From Meconema thalassinum (lineage: Eukaryota > Arthropoda > Insecta > Orthoptera > Tettigoniidae): DNA of 64,000 bases. A model generated the notes under the pieces. That model was not told the DNA's origin. It searched no databases and saw nothing but the letters and a program-made list of their open reading frames with translations. The first letter of the stretch is position 1; each line of letters begins with the position of its first letter. The position numbers and the translations under genes are program-made. Location: NCBI GenBank assembly GCA_946902985.2, contig OX336388.2, positions 1,391,050,223 to 1,391,114,222 of the forward strand, written 5' to 3'. Below, piece by piece: positions 11,435 through 23,229 of this stretch.

Positions 11435-13645
11435 CTAATCATCAAATGGTTCCCTTCTGTAGTACGGTTTCAAATTGGCGCTATTAAAAACAGATTTTGC
11501 ACCAGTGCTCACTTCTTCTAATCTGTAGGCATTGTTACCCAGATTCTTAATTACCCGGAACGGGCCAATGAATTTCGGACAGAACTTGGCGAAGACTTTG
11601 TTCTTAGGGTCGGATATCGGTGGTCTACGAACCAGCACTAATTCTTGTTCTTGTAACTCTCGGTGAAACTTCTTTCCTCGGTACCGTCTCAGCCTTCGGT
11701 CCGCTTGGTTCCTCATGTGCTCTCTCGTTCGCTGGATTCGCAAATCATGCGCTAATAATGGATCCCTTGGGCAAGGAATGATCTTGTCCCAAGTTCTTTC
11801 CGGCAATCTGTTGTGGTGTACAATCAGTGGGACTTGACCCGTCGACTCGTGCTTAGTAGTGTTCATGCACATCTCAATTTCCCCTACTTTGTCTACCCAT
11901 TTATTGTGTTCGTTAGGAATCATTACTCTGTAGTATTTAGCGACACAGCGAATTGTTCTTTCGCTCGGATTTCCACAAGGATGACGAATACTTGAAAATA
12001 TATGTTTTATTCCTAGGCTCTCCAAACCTTGCCTAAAAACATTGCTTGTGAAATAGGTACCGAGATCTGATAGAATGGATTCCGGCTTCCCAAGCATCGG
12101 AATGACTTTGTTCTTAATTCGACTAAGGACTTGTCTTGATGTCGTCTTCTGAATAGGACATAGCACGACCATCTTCGAAAATACATCGACACATACCAAG
12201 AGGTGTCGGCATCCACGCTTTCCTTTTACTAAAGGACCAAAGCAATCGATCGCGAGCATCTCGCATGGTTTCTGCGGTAATAGTGGTCTTGGAAGTTGTT
12301 TCAGAATAAAGTTGTTCGGCTTTGTGCGCTGACAAGCGTCACACGTTCTAATTACTTCAACAATGGTGAATCTCATCTTGGGCCAAGTAAAGGTCTCCCC
12401 TATCGTAGCTTCAGTCTTATCCGTGCCGATATGTGCTAGGCTCTCGTGAACATGCCAAGTTAATCCCCTCTGTAGTGATGCTGGAACTAAGATCCGCAGT
12501 TTAGTATGATGCTCATCCACGTACTTATGTAACAAGTTATTCAAGTAGTGAAATCTCGCTTGTTTAGCACTGGCTTCCCGGTACTCCGGTGAATTTGGTT
12601 GTAACTCCTTCCTATAGAACTTTATCATCATCATCATCCATGGGTCAGCTTCTTGCTCCTTCCGAATATCCTTCAATCTTGCCAAAAACTCACGAGCCTT
12701 AGGTGTCAAGGTAATATTGTGAACTTCCGCTGTTACTTCGTTTCCGTCCTCAGGGTTTCTACTCAAGGCATCTGGTATGACGTTCAATTTCCCAGGACAA
12801 TGCTCTATTGTGATGTCAAACTGCTGTATGTAGATGGACCAGCGCGTAACTCTCTCACTTGCTATTGTTGTCTTAAATAAAAATGTCAGTGCATGGTGGT
12901 CGGTTCTAACAATGATGGAATAAACATAGATCATCTTGCGCCACTGTTGGAGAGAATATAGAATTGCTAGTAGCTCAAGTTCCGTAACTGTGTAGTTCCT
13001 CTCATGTTTCCGTAATTTACGACTCGTGAATGCCAAATAGGATTTCTTCTTGGGTTCTTCAGCGTCCTCTTGGTACAGCATAGCACCAATCCCAATTAAC
13101 GAAGCATCTGCTTGAATGATAAATTGTTTCTCAAAATCCGGATATCCAAGTTTCACACAGTTTTCCAATAAATCCTTCGTTGCTTTAAAAGACCTGTCGC
13201 ACTCCTCGTTCCACGACCATCGATTCGCTTTCTTCAACATCTCCTGCATAGGCGCTACTGTTTCTGTGTAACCAGGGCAATTTTCTTTGAAGAAACCTGT
13301 CACTCCCAAAAATGCTCTAACATGTTTGACTTTGGTAGGTGTGGGAAATTTCTTAATAGCATCAATCTTGGCTGGATTAGGCCGCACGCCCTCGACATCA
13401 ATTATATGTCCCAAATATAAAATTTCGCTCTGGCAAAAATGTGACTTTTTTAAGTTGATCTTGAAGTTCATGGTTCTCAGGTTGTCCAGCAGTTTATTTA
13501 AATTTATCAAGTGTTCTTCCATTGTCTCAGAAGCGATTAATATGTCATCAACATATCTCGTGGTGAAGTTCTTGACCTCCTCAGTCAGATTTCTATCGAG
13601 TGCTCTAATGAGTGCACATCCCGCAGTTTTCACGCCAAAGGGCAT
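11435..13645 (-). CDS. Gypsy A unit 1 pol: RT palm, RNase H, integrase
   Basis: 736 codons. RT continues from the upstream ORF (MPFGVKTAG at the start, YVDD catalytic box at residues 31-34). RNase H has Asp180 in QADAS, Asp249 in RTDHH and Asp292 in PDALSR. The integrase zinc finger uses His400, His405, Cys435 and Cys438. The catalytic triad is Asp467, Asp527 and Glu562, with the standard D,D-35-E spacing, followed by an SH3-like C-terminal domain. The product copies element RNA, degrades the template and inserts the cDNA. It is separated from the upstream ORF by a frameshift. The residue after Asp527 is Leu here but His in unit 2. Confidence 0.95.
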   Translation of the reverse strand: MPFGVKTAGCALIRALDRNLTEEVKNFTTRYVDDILIASETMEEHLINLNKLLDNLRTMNFKINLKKSHFCQSEILYLGHIIDVEGVRPNPAKIDAIKKFPTPTKVKHVRAFLGVTGFFKENCPGYTETVAPMQEMLKKANRWSWNEECDRSFKATKDLLENCVKLGYPDFEKQFIIQADASLIGIGAMLYQEDAEEPKKKSYLAFTSRKLRKHERNYTVTELELLAILYSLQQWRKMIYVYSIIVRTDHHALTFLFKTTIASERVTRWSIYIQQFDITIEHCPGKLNVIPDALSRNPEDGNEVTAEVHNITLTPKAREFLARLKDIRKEQEADPWMMMMIKFYRKELQPNSPEYREASAKQARFHYLNNLLHKYVDEHHTKLRILVPASLQRGLTWHVHESLAHIGTDKTEATIGETFTWPKMRFTIVEVIRTCDACQRTKPNNFILKQLPRPLLPQKPCEMLAIDCFGPLVKGKRGCRHLLVCVDVFSKMVVLCPIQKTTSRQVLSRIKNKVIPMLGKPESILSDLGTYFTSNVFRQGLESLGIKHIFSSIRHPCGNPSERTIRCVAKYYRVMIPNEHNKWVDKVGEIEMCMNTTKHESTGQVPLIVHHNRLPERTWDKIIPCPRDPLLAHDLRIQRTREHMRNQADRRLRRYRGKKFHRELQEQELVLVRRPPISDPKNKVFAKFCPKFIGPFRVIKNLGNNAYRLEEVSTGAKSVFNSANLKPYYRREPFDD

Positions 13646-13667
13646 TCGACACCAGATATAACTTTGA

Positions 13668-16600
13668 TTATCCCGTCAACAGTTGGGATTTTTCTTCAAG
13701 TTCAAGATGGTGGAAACTATTCGTCAAATCAACACTTGAGTATATCTTCTTCCCGCGGAAGCCTTTCAAAACATCTTTGATCCTCGGTGCTTGGTCGTGC
13801 TCAACTAGCAGTTTGCTATTTAAAACTCGCGCGTCTAGGCACAGCCTAATTGATCCGTTTGGCTTGGTCACAGCCAATATTGCGTTCAGATAAGGAGTTG
13901 CAGCTTTCCTTATCATGCCAGAATCTAATAAGTTAGTAATAATGTCCTTCACCTGAGAAAAATGCTTCTCTGGGATCGGGTACAATTTACTTTTAAATGG
14001 GGTCCAATCTGTTACCTGCATCGCATATTGAAAATTTAAAACTTTCCCAGGTACGGTGTCAAAAGCTCCTTTATGTAATCTTAAAATTTCTTCCAATCTT
14101 CTTCTATCAGATTCCCCTACGATGGCTTCCTTAAGTCGCTCCTGAAGTAGAATTTCGAATTTGGTTCCTCCCATTTCTTCTTCCGCCAAATGCACCCAAA
14201 GTTCCTGCGAAATATCTCGGCTATCCATCTCTAGCACTGCTGTCTGGTTAACTTGCTCTCCCCTCAAGATCTTATCTCCGGCCTCATTAGTGCATTCCTC
14301 AACAACCCAAGTATTGGCCTCTCTTTCCAGCGGATTCTCTTCCATATTTAAACCCACATGATCCAATCCTTCTACTTGTTTGAAGCTTACAGTGTTGTTA
14401 TGTAAATCAATTACAGCATGAAAATCGCAGATGAAGTTGGCTCCTAAAATTATATTGTAGTTCATCTTTGGAATAACAATGAATGTTTGTGAAAAAGTAT
14501 GGTTCAATATTTCCAGATCTAGAAATGCTTGCTGTTTACAATTCATAGTTTTGTCAGGAATGACACCTCTGACTTTCATTAGCGGTACCGGCATAATAGG
14601 AACAGTCTGTTTTCTTGCTATTTCTTTTATCAAAATTTCAGTGACTAAGCTCACCTGGCTACCTGTATCAATCAAACATCTCACCCTCATACCTCCAATA
14701 TGCGCGTAAATAATTGGTAGCTGTCTGATAACATTTTCACGGTTCTTCACCACTTCCTCCAGGCAGTCGTCTGGGAATGCTACCCACTCTTCTATATTGG
14801 CCACTATCATCTCTTCTTGCTCCCTGGCGATCTCCGTTTTTAGCCTGTCTCCTTTCAGTTCATTTGGGTTTTTTTTTTTATCCCGGGCCCCATTAGATGT
14901 GTTTCGCCGGTTATCATTCTGTCGCTCCTGTTGCCTCAGTAAACTCTCTGCCCCCTCTCCTTGATGGTTGTCTGGGCTCTGTCTGTTCGCCATGGCACGC
15001 CCCCACTTCTCCTTCTCCGCTTCTTCATTACTTAATTGATCCAAGTATTTACGGGATTCAATATATCGTTCGTCCCAGTTATTCCTATAATCCCCTCTGT
15101 TTTCTTGGCGATAGTCCCTGCCGTTACTCCATCTACCATCTCCATTTCTTTGGTAAGGTCTACCTTGTCTCTGGTTTCCCCTCCAATTCGTGTATTCCCG
15201 CTGGTACGTCCACTGATTATTTTGATTTTGGTTATTCTGATGATATCTCCCGCGGTTATTCTGATAATTCTGATTGTTGTTACGGAACTGGTTTTGGCCG
15301 TCAAAATCTTGTCTTCTTGGCGTGAACTGTGTCCCTGTGGACTGTGTCTTACTTTGGTTCCCCTGGCCGTGGTTATTTTGGAGTCCCTGAACTACCTCTG
15401 CCGTGTTGACACATTCCAAATTCCTTCTTCCTGTCTGTGGGCTTACCATACTCGTCTCATCTAAGTGTCTGAGTAATTCTTCGGCTTGGACTGCGGTCTG
15501 AATATTTCCTGCGACTAATAATTGTTGGATATGCATTGGGAGTAGTTTTCCGATGGTTAGAACCATATTCGGCTCGCTAGGCGGGTCATCAAAATCCCTG
15601 AATTTTACCAATTGCTGACTGAAGAATTCTGAAAAACGGGTTGGATGTGTACTGTGGTATTTGCGCGTGTACAGGTCCATTCTTAACCCCTGCTGTAACG
15701 AAGGACTCCAAAACTTCTTCAAAAACGCCTCGCGGAATTGAGCCATGTCTGTAAACGTGTACTTGAAACTTAAAAACCAGGTCAGGCTAGGTCCTTCTAA
15801 AAATTTCTCCACCAGTCTTAATTGTTTCTCCGGGCCGATGTGTTGGTCATTAAAGTAGTCAGTTAATTGCCGTAGAAATGCTTTGGGAGTAGTTCCTGAA
15901 TGTTCTTTAAACTTATCGGGCTTAAAATCATTACCCCGAATGACTTGGATGACTTGGGCTGGTGCCAAGTTCGGTTGCGGAGTTGAAGTCTCCCCCCTGT
16001 ACTGCTGGAATGCATTAGTCGTTAGTCTGGGACTTTGACCCCGACTCGTGTCCTCAGCCACCTTCGAACCTGCCGGACTTCCAATACTTGTTTGCTTTTC
16101 CGGAATATTTTCGTTTGAAAATAATGTCGCATTCTCTAACGATCTAATCTCGTTTTTTATGATTAATTCTGAATGTTCCTGTAATTTCGACTTCATATTT
16201 TCCTCCAGTGCCTGCATTCGCTTTAAAACTGCCAGCCTGTCTTCCTTATTCGCATGAGCCTGCTGGTCCCAATCTCGCCGGATCCTACTTTTTAAGCTAT
16301 TTATTTTCTCCTCGTTCCTCTCCTGATTTTTCTCTAGCTCTTCACTTATCCGTTCCTGCGTTTTCACTAGTTGTTCCCCCACCTCTTCTCTTATAGCCTC
16401 TTGCGTTTTTATTAGCTGACCTTCCAAATTATCCTGAGTTTTGACGAGCTGCTCCCCTACTTCTTGTCTTATGACCTCTTGTGTGTTTATTAGCTGGCCT
16501 TCCATCTCTTTTCTTATGATCTCTTGTGTTCTGCCTAATTGCTCCTCTAAATTTTCCCGCAAGTGTATCCGCTCGGTTTCAGCCTTAACTTCGACTTTAT

Positions 16601-17165
16601 CTATTTCCTTTATTAATTCCAGCACGTTGTTATCTACCGAATTAATTTGCTGCTGTAGTTTCTCTTGGGTTTTCTTCACTCCCGCGGTGTTACTGACACA
16701 TGCTGCCTCTATCTGCTTGAGTTTATCCGCCACCATCTCGTCAAATTGTACTAATTTGTTATCAAATTTCGCCTCCAATTTCTTCATTTCGCCTAACTGT
16801 CTGATGTTGTTTTCCGCAACCTCGCCTGCCAGTTTCTCTACTTTTTGAACGCTCTGATTAATATCATTTGTGATTTTTCCTAACTGTTCGGTTTGTGTTA
16901 CCGCCTGTTGTGACAATTTGTGGTTTAGTTCATTGAATTGTTTGTCCGTGTCTAATTTCTGGACTTCTAACTGGACCGAAATGTTACCGCTCATATCAAG
17001 TAATTGTTTTTCACTATGCTCACGCTGAGCTTCTAATTGTTCTTTTAATTGTTCTTCCGTCTTTACGGACATCTGCACTAATTGTTCTTCCGTTTTCGCG
17101 GACATTTGGATCGACATCTGTTCTAACAATGCCTTTATCTCATCAACACTCGCCATGTCACACAC
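13668..17165 (-). CDS. Gypsy A unit 1 Gag-protease-RT N-terminus (fused)
   Basis: 1165 codons from MCDMASVDEIK. Residues about 1-340 form a long coiled coil with repeats of about 16-17 residues (QLIKTQEAIREEVGE type). Next comes the Gag capsid-like domain (about 420-600), then an Asn/Arg/Gln-rich RNA-binding region (620-720) without CCHC knuckles. The aspartic protease follows, with LIDTGS near residue 832, then the RT fingers (NGSIRLCLDAR, VDLTNSFHHL). Gag and protease are one frame here because of an 11-T tract near 14869-14879, unlike unit 2. The frame stops at SQLLTG just before the conserved MPFG block. Confidence 0.93.
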   Translation of the reverse strand: MCDMASVDEIKALLEQMSIQMSAKTEEQLVQMSVKTEEQLKEQLEAQREHSEKQLLDMSGNISVQLEVQKLDTDKQFNELNHKLSQQAVTQTEQLGKITNDINQSVQKVEKLAGEVAENNIRQLGEMKKLEAKFDNKLVQFDEMVADKLKQIEAACVSNTAGVKKTQEKLQQQINSVDNNVLELIKEIDKVEVKAETERIHLRENLEEQLGRTQEIIRKEMEGQLINTQEVIRQEVGEQLVKTQDNLEGQLIKTQEAIREEVGEQLVKTQERISEELEKNQERNEEKINSLKSRIRRDWDQQAHANKEDRLAVLKRMQALEENMKSKLQEHSELIIKNEIRSLENATLFSNENIPEKQTSIGSPAGSKVAEDTSRGQSPRLTTNAFQQYRGETSTPQPNLAPAQVIQVIRGNDFKPDKFKEHSGTTPKAFLRQLTDYFNDQHIGPEKQLRLVEKFLEGPSLTWFLSFKYTFTDMAQFREAFLKKFWSPSLQQGLRMDLYTRKYHSTHPTRFSEFFSQQLVKFRDFDDPPSEPNMVLTIGKLLPMHIQQLLVAGNIQTAVQAEELLRHLDETSMVSPQTGRRNLECVNTAEVVQGLQNNHGQGNQSKTQSTGTQFTPRRQDFDGQNQFRNNNQNYQNNRGRYHQNNQNQNNQWTYQREYTNWRGNQRQGRPYQRNGDGRWSNGRDYRQENRGDYRNNWDERYIESRKYLDQLSNEEAEKEKWGRAMANRQSPDNHQGEGAESLLRQQERQNDNRRNTSNGARDKKKNPNELKGDRLKTEIAREQEEMIVANIEEWVAFPDDCLEEVVKNRENVIRQLPIIYAHIGGMRVRCLIDTGSQVSLVTEILIKEIARKQTVPIMPVPLMKVRGVIPDKTMNCKQQAFLDLEILNHTFSQTFIVIPKMNYNIILGANFICDFHAVIDLHNNTVSFKQVEGLDHVGLNMEENPLEREANTWVVEECTNEAGDKILRGEQVNQTAVLEMDSRDISQELWVHLAEEEMGGTKFEILLQERLKEAIVGESDRRRLEEILRLHKGAFDTVPGKVLNFQYAMQVTDWTPFKSKLYPIPEKHFSQVKDIITNLLDSGMIRKAATPYLNAILAVTKPNGSIRLCLDARVLNSKLLVEHDQAPRIKDVLKGFRGKKIYSSVDLTNSFHHLELEEKSQLLTG

Positions 17166-17667
17166 AAAATATATTCAGAGAAAAACAGGGTTATGGGCTA
17201 AGGTTTCAGCCCTATACGCACATACATGTCACACATTTAAATATTACTGGCTCTAATTTAATGAAAATTTCAGTAACAAAATTTACTGAATACAATGACA
17301 TTTATTCCCAAACAACAAAATAACCCCTAGTGATCTGCTTTTAAATTCCTAACCAACAGAATTTACGAAACACCAATTAACCGAAGTCAATTAAATGTCA
17401 AATATAAGGCAACATCTTCCTGCTTTGACTGAGTTCATTATTAATGCAAATTTCTAATTTTAATGTGGGCGCCAGAACAAGTTTATAACAAATACCAACT
17501 CAAATTCTAACCTTGTTCAATATTTCTAACTTTAGGAACTCAGTGATTTTACTAATGCACATGGCGGTACAACATCGCCTCCATTTACTGAATTTACATG
17601 TCCGCTTGACCTGGCATCATTTCTCAACGAAATAAATATGAGATCAGCGAAGCAACAACAACAACAA
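17166..17667. other. Gypsy A untranslated leader, unit 1
   Basis: On the sense strand, about 500 bp lie between the primer-binding site and the gag start. The stretch is A/T-rich with no ORF of note. The equivalent in unit 2 is 26726-27227. Confidence 0.7.
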
Positions 17668-17685
17668 GCCCCACGTTGGGCGCCA
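17668..17685 (-). other. Primer-binding site, tRNA-Lys(CTT) type
   Basis: The plus strand reads GCCCCACGTTGGGCGCCA, the 3' end of eukaryotic tRNA-Lys(CTT) including CCA. The minus-strand element RNA is therefore perfectly complementary over 18 nt. It lies 11 bp from LTR 2 and sets the minus orientation. Confidence 0.9.
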
Positions 17686-17696
17686 TTTTTGTTTTA

Positions 17697-20658
17697 TGAA
17701 CCCTTGCAAAGAAGCATATGAGACTCAGATTCGGGGCGTAACAGGTCATATTCGTAAGTTGCTGTCAGGGCGCTTCATTAACTTGCAGGGTAACATATAA
17801 CAAAATAACATGCAGGAAAGAGTGAAGCCAGGGTTAAAAACAACTGAATTTAATAACAAATCACCATATTTACACATAAACAATTAACAACAAAAACTCC
17901 CAACTGACTCCCGCTTAATAAAAATGCCAAAAACTTAGGCGATATCTCTGGGGAGATTAATTACCTGGACCAAGTGTCCTTAAAATAAAAGATACCAAAA
18001 ATGACCATATAAGTGCGTACGCCGTTCTACATGCACCACGATGTGTACTTTGAATGCGTGATTCGTTATCATCCAGAATGACCCTTCAAACAACGAATCC
18101 GCATTTCCTAGAGCTAGACCGACACAAGGGAACACAACTACAATACATTAAATTAAACCGACACTTCCTAAATCTACTATAAACAAACACAAAATTTCCG
18201 TGTGAAATTGGACTTGAATTGCCGTAGCAACATTTACTGCCTAAAATCTTAGGACTTCTCACACAAATCAACACAAGTACATTAACACGTGACCAATAGA
18301 AAAAATACTCAAATGACCGCTGTCAAAATTTACAAATACTCTACCACTACACCAAACGGGTGTGACAAACAAAATTACCTGAAATCGAGTCATCAACAAA
18401 GCAATAGGCAAACAGCAAACATTTACGTTAATCACAATATTCTTATCCATACAAGGTACAACAATCCGTTACACACATGGCGAACTCCCCAATTAATTAT
18501 GGCCTAAAATTAGCCATCACAATGAACAGGTTTGCTGCATGAAAGCTTACAGGGTTCAGTCGGACAAATAGGACTGCCTATCAAAATAAGTCACAGGCAA
18601 AACGGGCGGTTGTGGAACTCTGCATGTCTGTCAACCCACGTGTCAATAACCTCGACCTCCCAGAACATGGGGTCGAACCTCGAAGAAATGTGCCCCAAAG
18701 CACAATAATACGTGTGTGTCGGATAAACATATGGACAAGAATCAGCAGTCTCCCAAGAGCACTCTGTCTTTCCATCTAAAAATACAACAGCAGCAAAAAT
18801 ATATATATCAACACACACTAGACACATCAACACACACTGAATCACACGTATGGGTTGTGACAGACCCTGAAATAAAAGACACAAATAATATCCACATGCT
18901 GGCGCCATCGTTCTATGCCGTGACTAGTCACCTGAAAAGGACTCAAGAAAAATCTATCAAAATTAGAACGAAAGTGTTCTACAATTACTTTTAAGTTGGT
19001 GCACTCGGCTACCCTAACATGAATAATAACCTGTTCAGCAAAATGTTTTACAATCATTTCCTCCCATTCCTATTTCAAAATATTAACGTTAATAAAGCAC
19101 CATTTATCGAATGTAACGGGTTCCGCAATTGCAAGGATAAAATCACGCACGCACGCCGCGTACATTACACATGACTCAAGAAAAAAAATCAAAATATCAA
19201 CAAACACTTTGGCCACGCGCCAACGGACATTTAAACATGTAGTGTCGGTACAAGAAAAACAGCTATAAAACAAGAAAGAAAAACATGACTATTTACAAAG
19301 TTCCCCGGCCAAATCTAACTACATAATTGAAATAATCCAATTTTAGTACATCACCGCTTCTGCATGTAGGACTAAGGACATCCTCCTCAACCCATTGCCC
19401 TATGGACAATTTAGCACTCCATAGTAGTCGTCTGCGTTGATTTCTTGAAGCTCATCCCAACTTCAAACCACGTGCCGATCATCTTGGGCTCGACTCCTTG
19501 GCAGAAAAGTTCAATGTTAAATATTTGCCTATCTATAATCGCTTGCAGGCTACTCAGTTCACCCGCAATTGTCCTACTGCGATTAATAGCGAAGACTGGC
19601 CCTAATTATATCGCACATACGCACTATAAAAACACATACAATACACACAATTTATACATAAAATATACATCTCGAGTCCGCGCCACTGGCTCGTTAACAA
19701 GTTCAAAATCCTGGCTGCACTCGCAGTCGCTATCTCGTCCGGTATTTCCGTCCCGTCTTATGGACTTCGGTTCTGGTAAGCGCTAATGAGGGTGATACGA
19801 TACTTCCCCCTTAAAGTTGAACTCGTCGTCTTTAAAAGAATGTTACAGTTTATCACGCGCTGGCGTGAAATATTTAGATCACACAATTTAGTAGATTTTA
19901 GAACAAAATGTATTATAGCTTATAAAATTCGGTACTGCCAACGCTGCGACTTTAGCTCCCCAGAGCTCAGAAAATAAAATTAGCTTCACTGATTTTAGAG
20001 CGTAAAAATCACATTTCAAACTGGCGTGGAGTATGCCTCTGAAGGCTCCACACAATAAGACTTAGATAAATTCGAGCGTCAAAATCACACTTCAAACTGG
20101 CGTGGAGTATGCCTCTGAAGGCTCCACACAATAAGTACTTAGATTGGCGTCAGGCCAGACTATTTATGAGAAACTGACAAGGGCGGTGGAGTGGGGCGGA
20201 GTCGGATAAAAACTTCCAGAGTTTATGTCTCACAAAGATGGGGCTAGTGTCATTCTTCCCCAAATAAATCCAACGTCTCAAATTACTCGAGCGGAGATTA
20301 ATCCGTTCGGCGGTTCCTTAGATACACACTTCCGCGCGCTTTTTACTACTGACGCCGTCCACCTCGTGGTCACGGCTTGGTCTCTTGCGATTGGCTGATT
20401 CAATCGTATGTTCGTTGAGAGGACCTCGTGATTCTCCCTTTATGTCTCCAATTTTGGTACAGTAGTTGCACAATTTGGCCTTGAACTCGACTAATTCTGG
20501 CCGTCCCCAGGAATAGCTACCAACTCAGCTTCTGTTGCAACCATTACGAAATGCTGGCCTCCCTAATATCCAAGTCGACTTCCTTATGTGCTGCCTGGGC
20601 CGTAGTAATAATAATAATAAATATGAATACTTATTTATCGAAGATCAATAAGGGTTCA
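17697..20658 (-). repeat. Gypsy A LTR 2 (shared middle LTR)
   Basis: 2,962 bp. It serves as 5' LTR of unit 1 and 3' LTR of unit 2. By eye it has at least five single-base differences not shared with LTR 1 or LTR 3, for example GGGGAG at about 17950 and CATGTAG at about 19240. This makes it the most divergent of the three. Confidence 0.95.
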
Positions 20659-20996
20659 TTTATCCTCAGCAAGGTTTTGAAATTCGAAACAATTTATTGG
20701 TTTGGATTTCAAAAACAAAATCCACTGTAGTAGCAACACATCTCTTTAAATCTCACTCAGCTGCTCGAGTGTATGCCCCTCTGACTCACTTAGTGTGCTC
20801 CCTTCTCGCTGGAATGTCATTCATATTTTCATTAGGTCTCCCCCCTTCTCCTCACGTAGTTGCCACTCCCGTCGTCTCAGCTGCTCGTTGTTTACAAACA
20901 AAGTGCGTACTCACGCGCTCCCCGTTGATTTGAGTGTTTGCTTTCAAAAACAAATATAAATTTTTGGCAATACAGATTCTGCACATATCATCTTTC

Positions 20997-23207
20997 CTAA
21001 TCATCAAATGGTTCCCTTCTGTAGTACGGTTTCAAATTGGCGCTATTAAAAACAGATTTTGCACCAGTGCTCACTTCTTCTAATCTGTAGGCATTGTTAC
21101 CCAGATTCTTAATTACCCGGAACGGGCCAATGAATTTCGGACAGAACTTGGCGAAGACTTTGTTCTTAGGGTCGGATATCGGTGGTCTACGAACCAGCAC
21201 TAATTCTTGTTCTTGTAACTCTCGGTGAAACTTCTTTCCTCGGTACCGTCTCAGCCTTCGGTCCGCTTGGTTCCTCATGTGCTCTCTCGTTCGCTGGATT
21301 CGCAAATCATGCGCTAATAATGGATCCCTTGGGCAAGGAATGATCTTGTCCCAAGTTCTTTCCGGCAATCTGTTGTGGTGTACAATCAGTGGGACTTGAC
21401 CCGTCGACTCGTGCTTAGTAGTGTTCATGCACATCTCAATTTCCCCTACTTTGTCTACCCATTTATTGTGTTCGTTAGGAATCATTACTCTGTAGTATTT
21501 AGCGACACAGCGAATTGTTCTTTCGCTCGGATTTCCACAAGGATGACGAATACTTGAAAATATATGTTTTATTCCTAGGCTCTCCAAACCTTGCCTAAAA
21601 ACATTGCTTGTGAAATAGGTACCGTGATCTGATAGAATGGATTCCGGCTTCCCAAGCATCGGAATGACTTTGTTCTTAATTCGACTAAGGACTTGTCTTG
21701 ATGTCGTCTTCTGAATAGGACATAGCACGACCATCTTCGAAAATACATCGACACATACCAAGAGGTGTCGGCATCCACGCTTTCCTTTTACTAAAGGACC
21801 AAAGCAATCGATCGCGAGCATCTCGCATGGTTTCTGCGGTAATAGTGGTCTTGGAAGTTGTTTCAGAATAAAGTTGTTCGGCTTTGTGCGCTGACAAGCG
21901 TCACACGTTCTAATTACTTCAACAATGGTGAATCTCATCTTGGGCCAAGTAAAGGTCTCCCCTATCGTAGCTTCAGTCTTATCCGTGCCGATATGTGCTA
22001 GGCTCTCGTGAACATGCCAAGTTAATCCCCTCTGTAGTGATGCTGGAACTAAGATCCGCAGTTTAGTATGATGCTCATCCACGTACTTATGTAACAAGTT
22101 ATTCAAGTAGTGAAATCTCGCTTGTTTAGCACTGGCTTCCCGGTACTCCGGTGAATTTGGTTGTAACTCCTTCCTATAGAACTTTATCATCATCATCATC
22201 CATGGGTCAGCTTCTTGCTCCTTCCGAATATCCTTCAATCTTGCCAAAAACTCACGAGCCTTAGGTGTCAAGGTAATATTGTGAACTTCCGCTGTTACTT
22301 CGTTTCCGTCCTCAGGGTTTCTACTCAAGGCATCTGGTATGACGTTCAATTTCCCAGGACAATGCTCTATTGTGATGTCAAACTGCTGTATGTAGATGGA
22401 CCAGCGCGTAACTCTCTCACTTGCTATTGTTGTCTTAAATAAAAATGTCAGTGCATGGTGGTCGGTTCTAACAATGATGGAATAAACATAGATCATCTTG
22501 CGCCACTGTTGGAGAGAATATAGAATTGCTAGTAGCTCAAGTTCCGTAACTGTGTAGTTCCTCTCATGTTTCCGTAATTTACGACTCGTGAATGCCAAAT
22601 AGGATTTCTTCTTGGGTTCTTCAGCGTCCTCTTGGTACAGCATAGCACCAATCCCAATTAACGAAGCATCTGCTTGAATGATAAATTGTTTCTCAAAATC
22701 CGGATATCCAAGTTTCACACAGTTTTCCAATAAATCCTTCGTTGCTTTAAAAGACCTGTCGCACTCCTCGTTCCACGACCATCGATTCGCTTTCTTCAAC
22801 ATCTCCTGCATAGGCGCTACTGTTTCTGTGTAACCAGGGCAATTTTCTTTGAAGAAACCTGTCACTCCCAAAAATGCTCTAACATGTTTGACTTTGGTAG
22901 GTGTGGGAAATTTCTTAATAGCATCAATCTTGGCTGGATTAGGCCGCACGCCCTCGACATCAATTATATGTCCCAAATATAAAATTTCGCTCTGGCAAAA
23001 ATGTGACTTTTTTAAGTTGATCTTGAAGTTCATGGTTCTCAGGTTGTCCAGCAGTTTATTTAAATTTATCAAGTGTTCTTCCATTGTCTCAGAAGCGATT
23101 AATATGTCATCAACATATCTCGTGGTGAAGTTCTTGACCTCCTCAGTCAGATTTCTATCGAGTGCTCTAATGAGTGCACATCCCGCAGTTTTCACGCCAA
23201 AGGGCAT
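20997..23207 (-). CDS. Gypsy A unit 2 pol: RT palm, RNase H, integrase
   Basis: 736 codons, nearly identical to the unit 1 copy. All catalytic residues are present: YVDD, the RNase H Asp residues, the HHCC finger and the D,D-35-E triad. The context of the second integrase Asp is SDHG, the more usual form. It is separated from the preceding RT segment by the same frameshift as unit 1. Confidence 0.95.
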   Translation of the reverse strand: MPFGVKTAGCALIRALDRNLTEEVKNFTTRYVDDILIASETMEEHLINLNKLLDNLRTMNFKINLKKSHFCQSEILYLGHIIDVEGVRPNPAKIDAIKKFPTPTKVKHVRAFLGVTGFFKENCPGYTETVAPMQEMLKKANRWSWNEECDRSFKATKDLLENCVKLGYPDFEKQFIIQADASLIGIGAMLYQEDAEEPKKKSYLAFTSRKLRKHERNYTVTELELLAILYSLQQWRKMIYVYSIIVRTDHHALTFLFKTTIASERVTRWSIYIQQFDITIEHCPGKLNVIPDALSRNPEDGNEVTAEVHNITLTPKAREFLARLKDIRKEQEADPWMMMMIKFYRKELQPNSPEYREASAKQARFHYLNNLLHKYVDEHHTKLRILVPASLQRGLTWHVHESLAHIGTDKTEATIGETFTWPKMRFTIVEVIRTCDACQRTKPNNFILKQLPRPLLPQKPCEMLAIDCFGPLVKGKRGCRHLLVCVDVFSKMVVLCPIQKTTSRQVLSRIKNKVIPMLGKPESILSDHGTYFTSNVFRQGLESLGIKHIFSSIRHPCGNPSERTIRCVAKYYRVMIPNEHNKWVDKVGEIEMCMNTTKHESTGQVPLIVHHNRLPERTWDKIIPCPRDPLLAHDLRIQRTREHMRNQADRRLRRYRGKKFHRELQEQELVLVRRPPISDPKNKVFAKFCPKFIGPFRVIKNLGNNAYRLEEVSTGAKSVFNSANLKPYYRREPFDD

Positions 23208-23229
23208 TCGACACCAGATATAACTTTGA

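Noticed and set aside
14897..16848. Plus-strand ORFs of 62-142 codons
   Set aside because: Antisense shadows of the Gypsy A gag coiled coil and Asn-rich region. The same shadows occur in unit 2.
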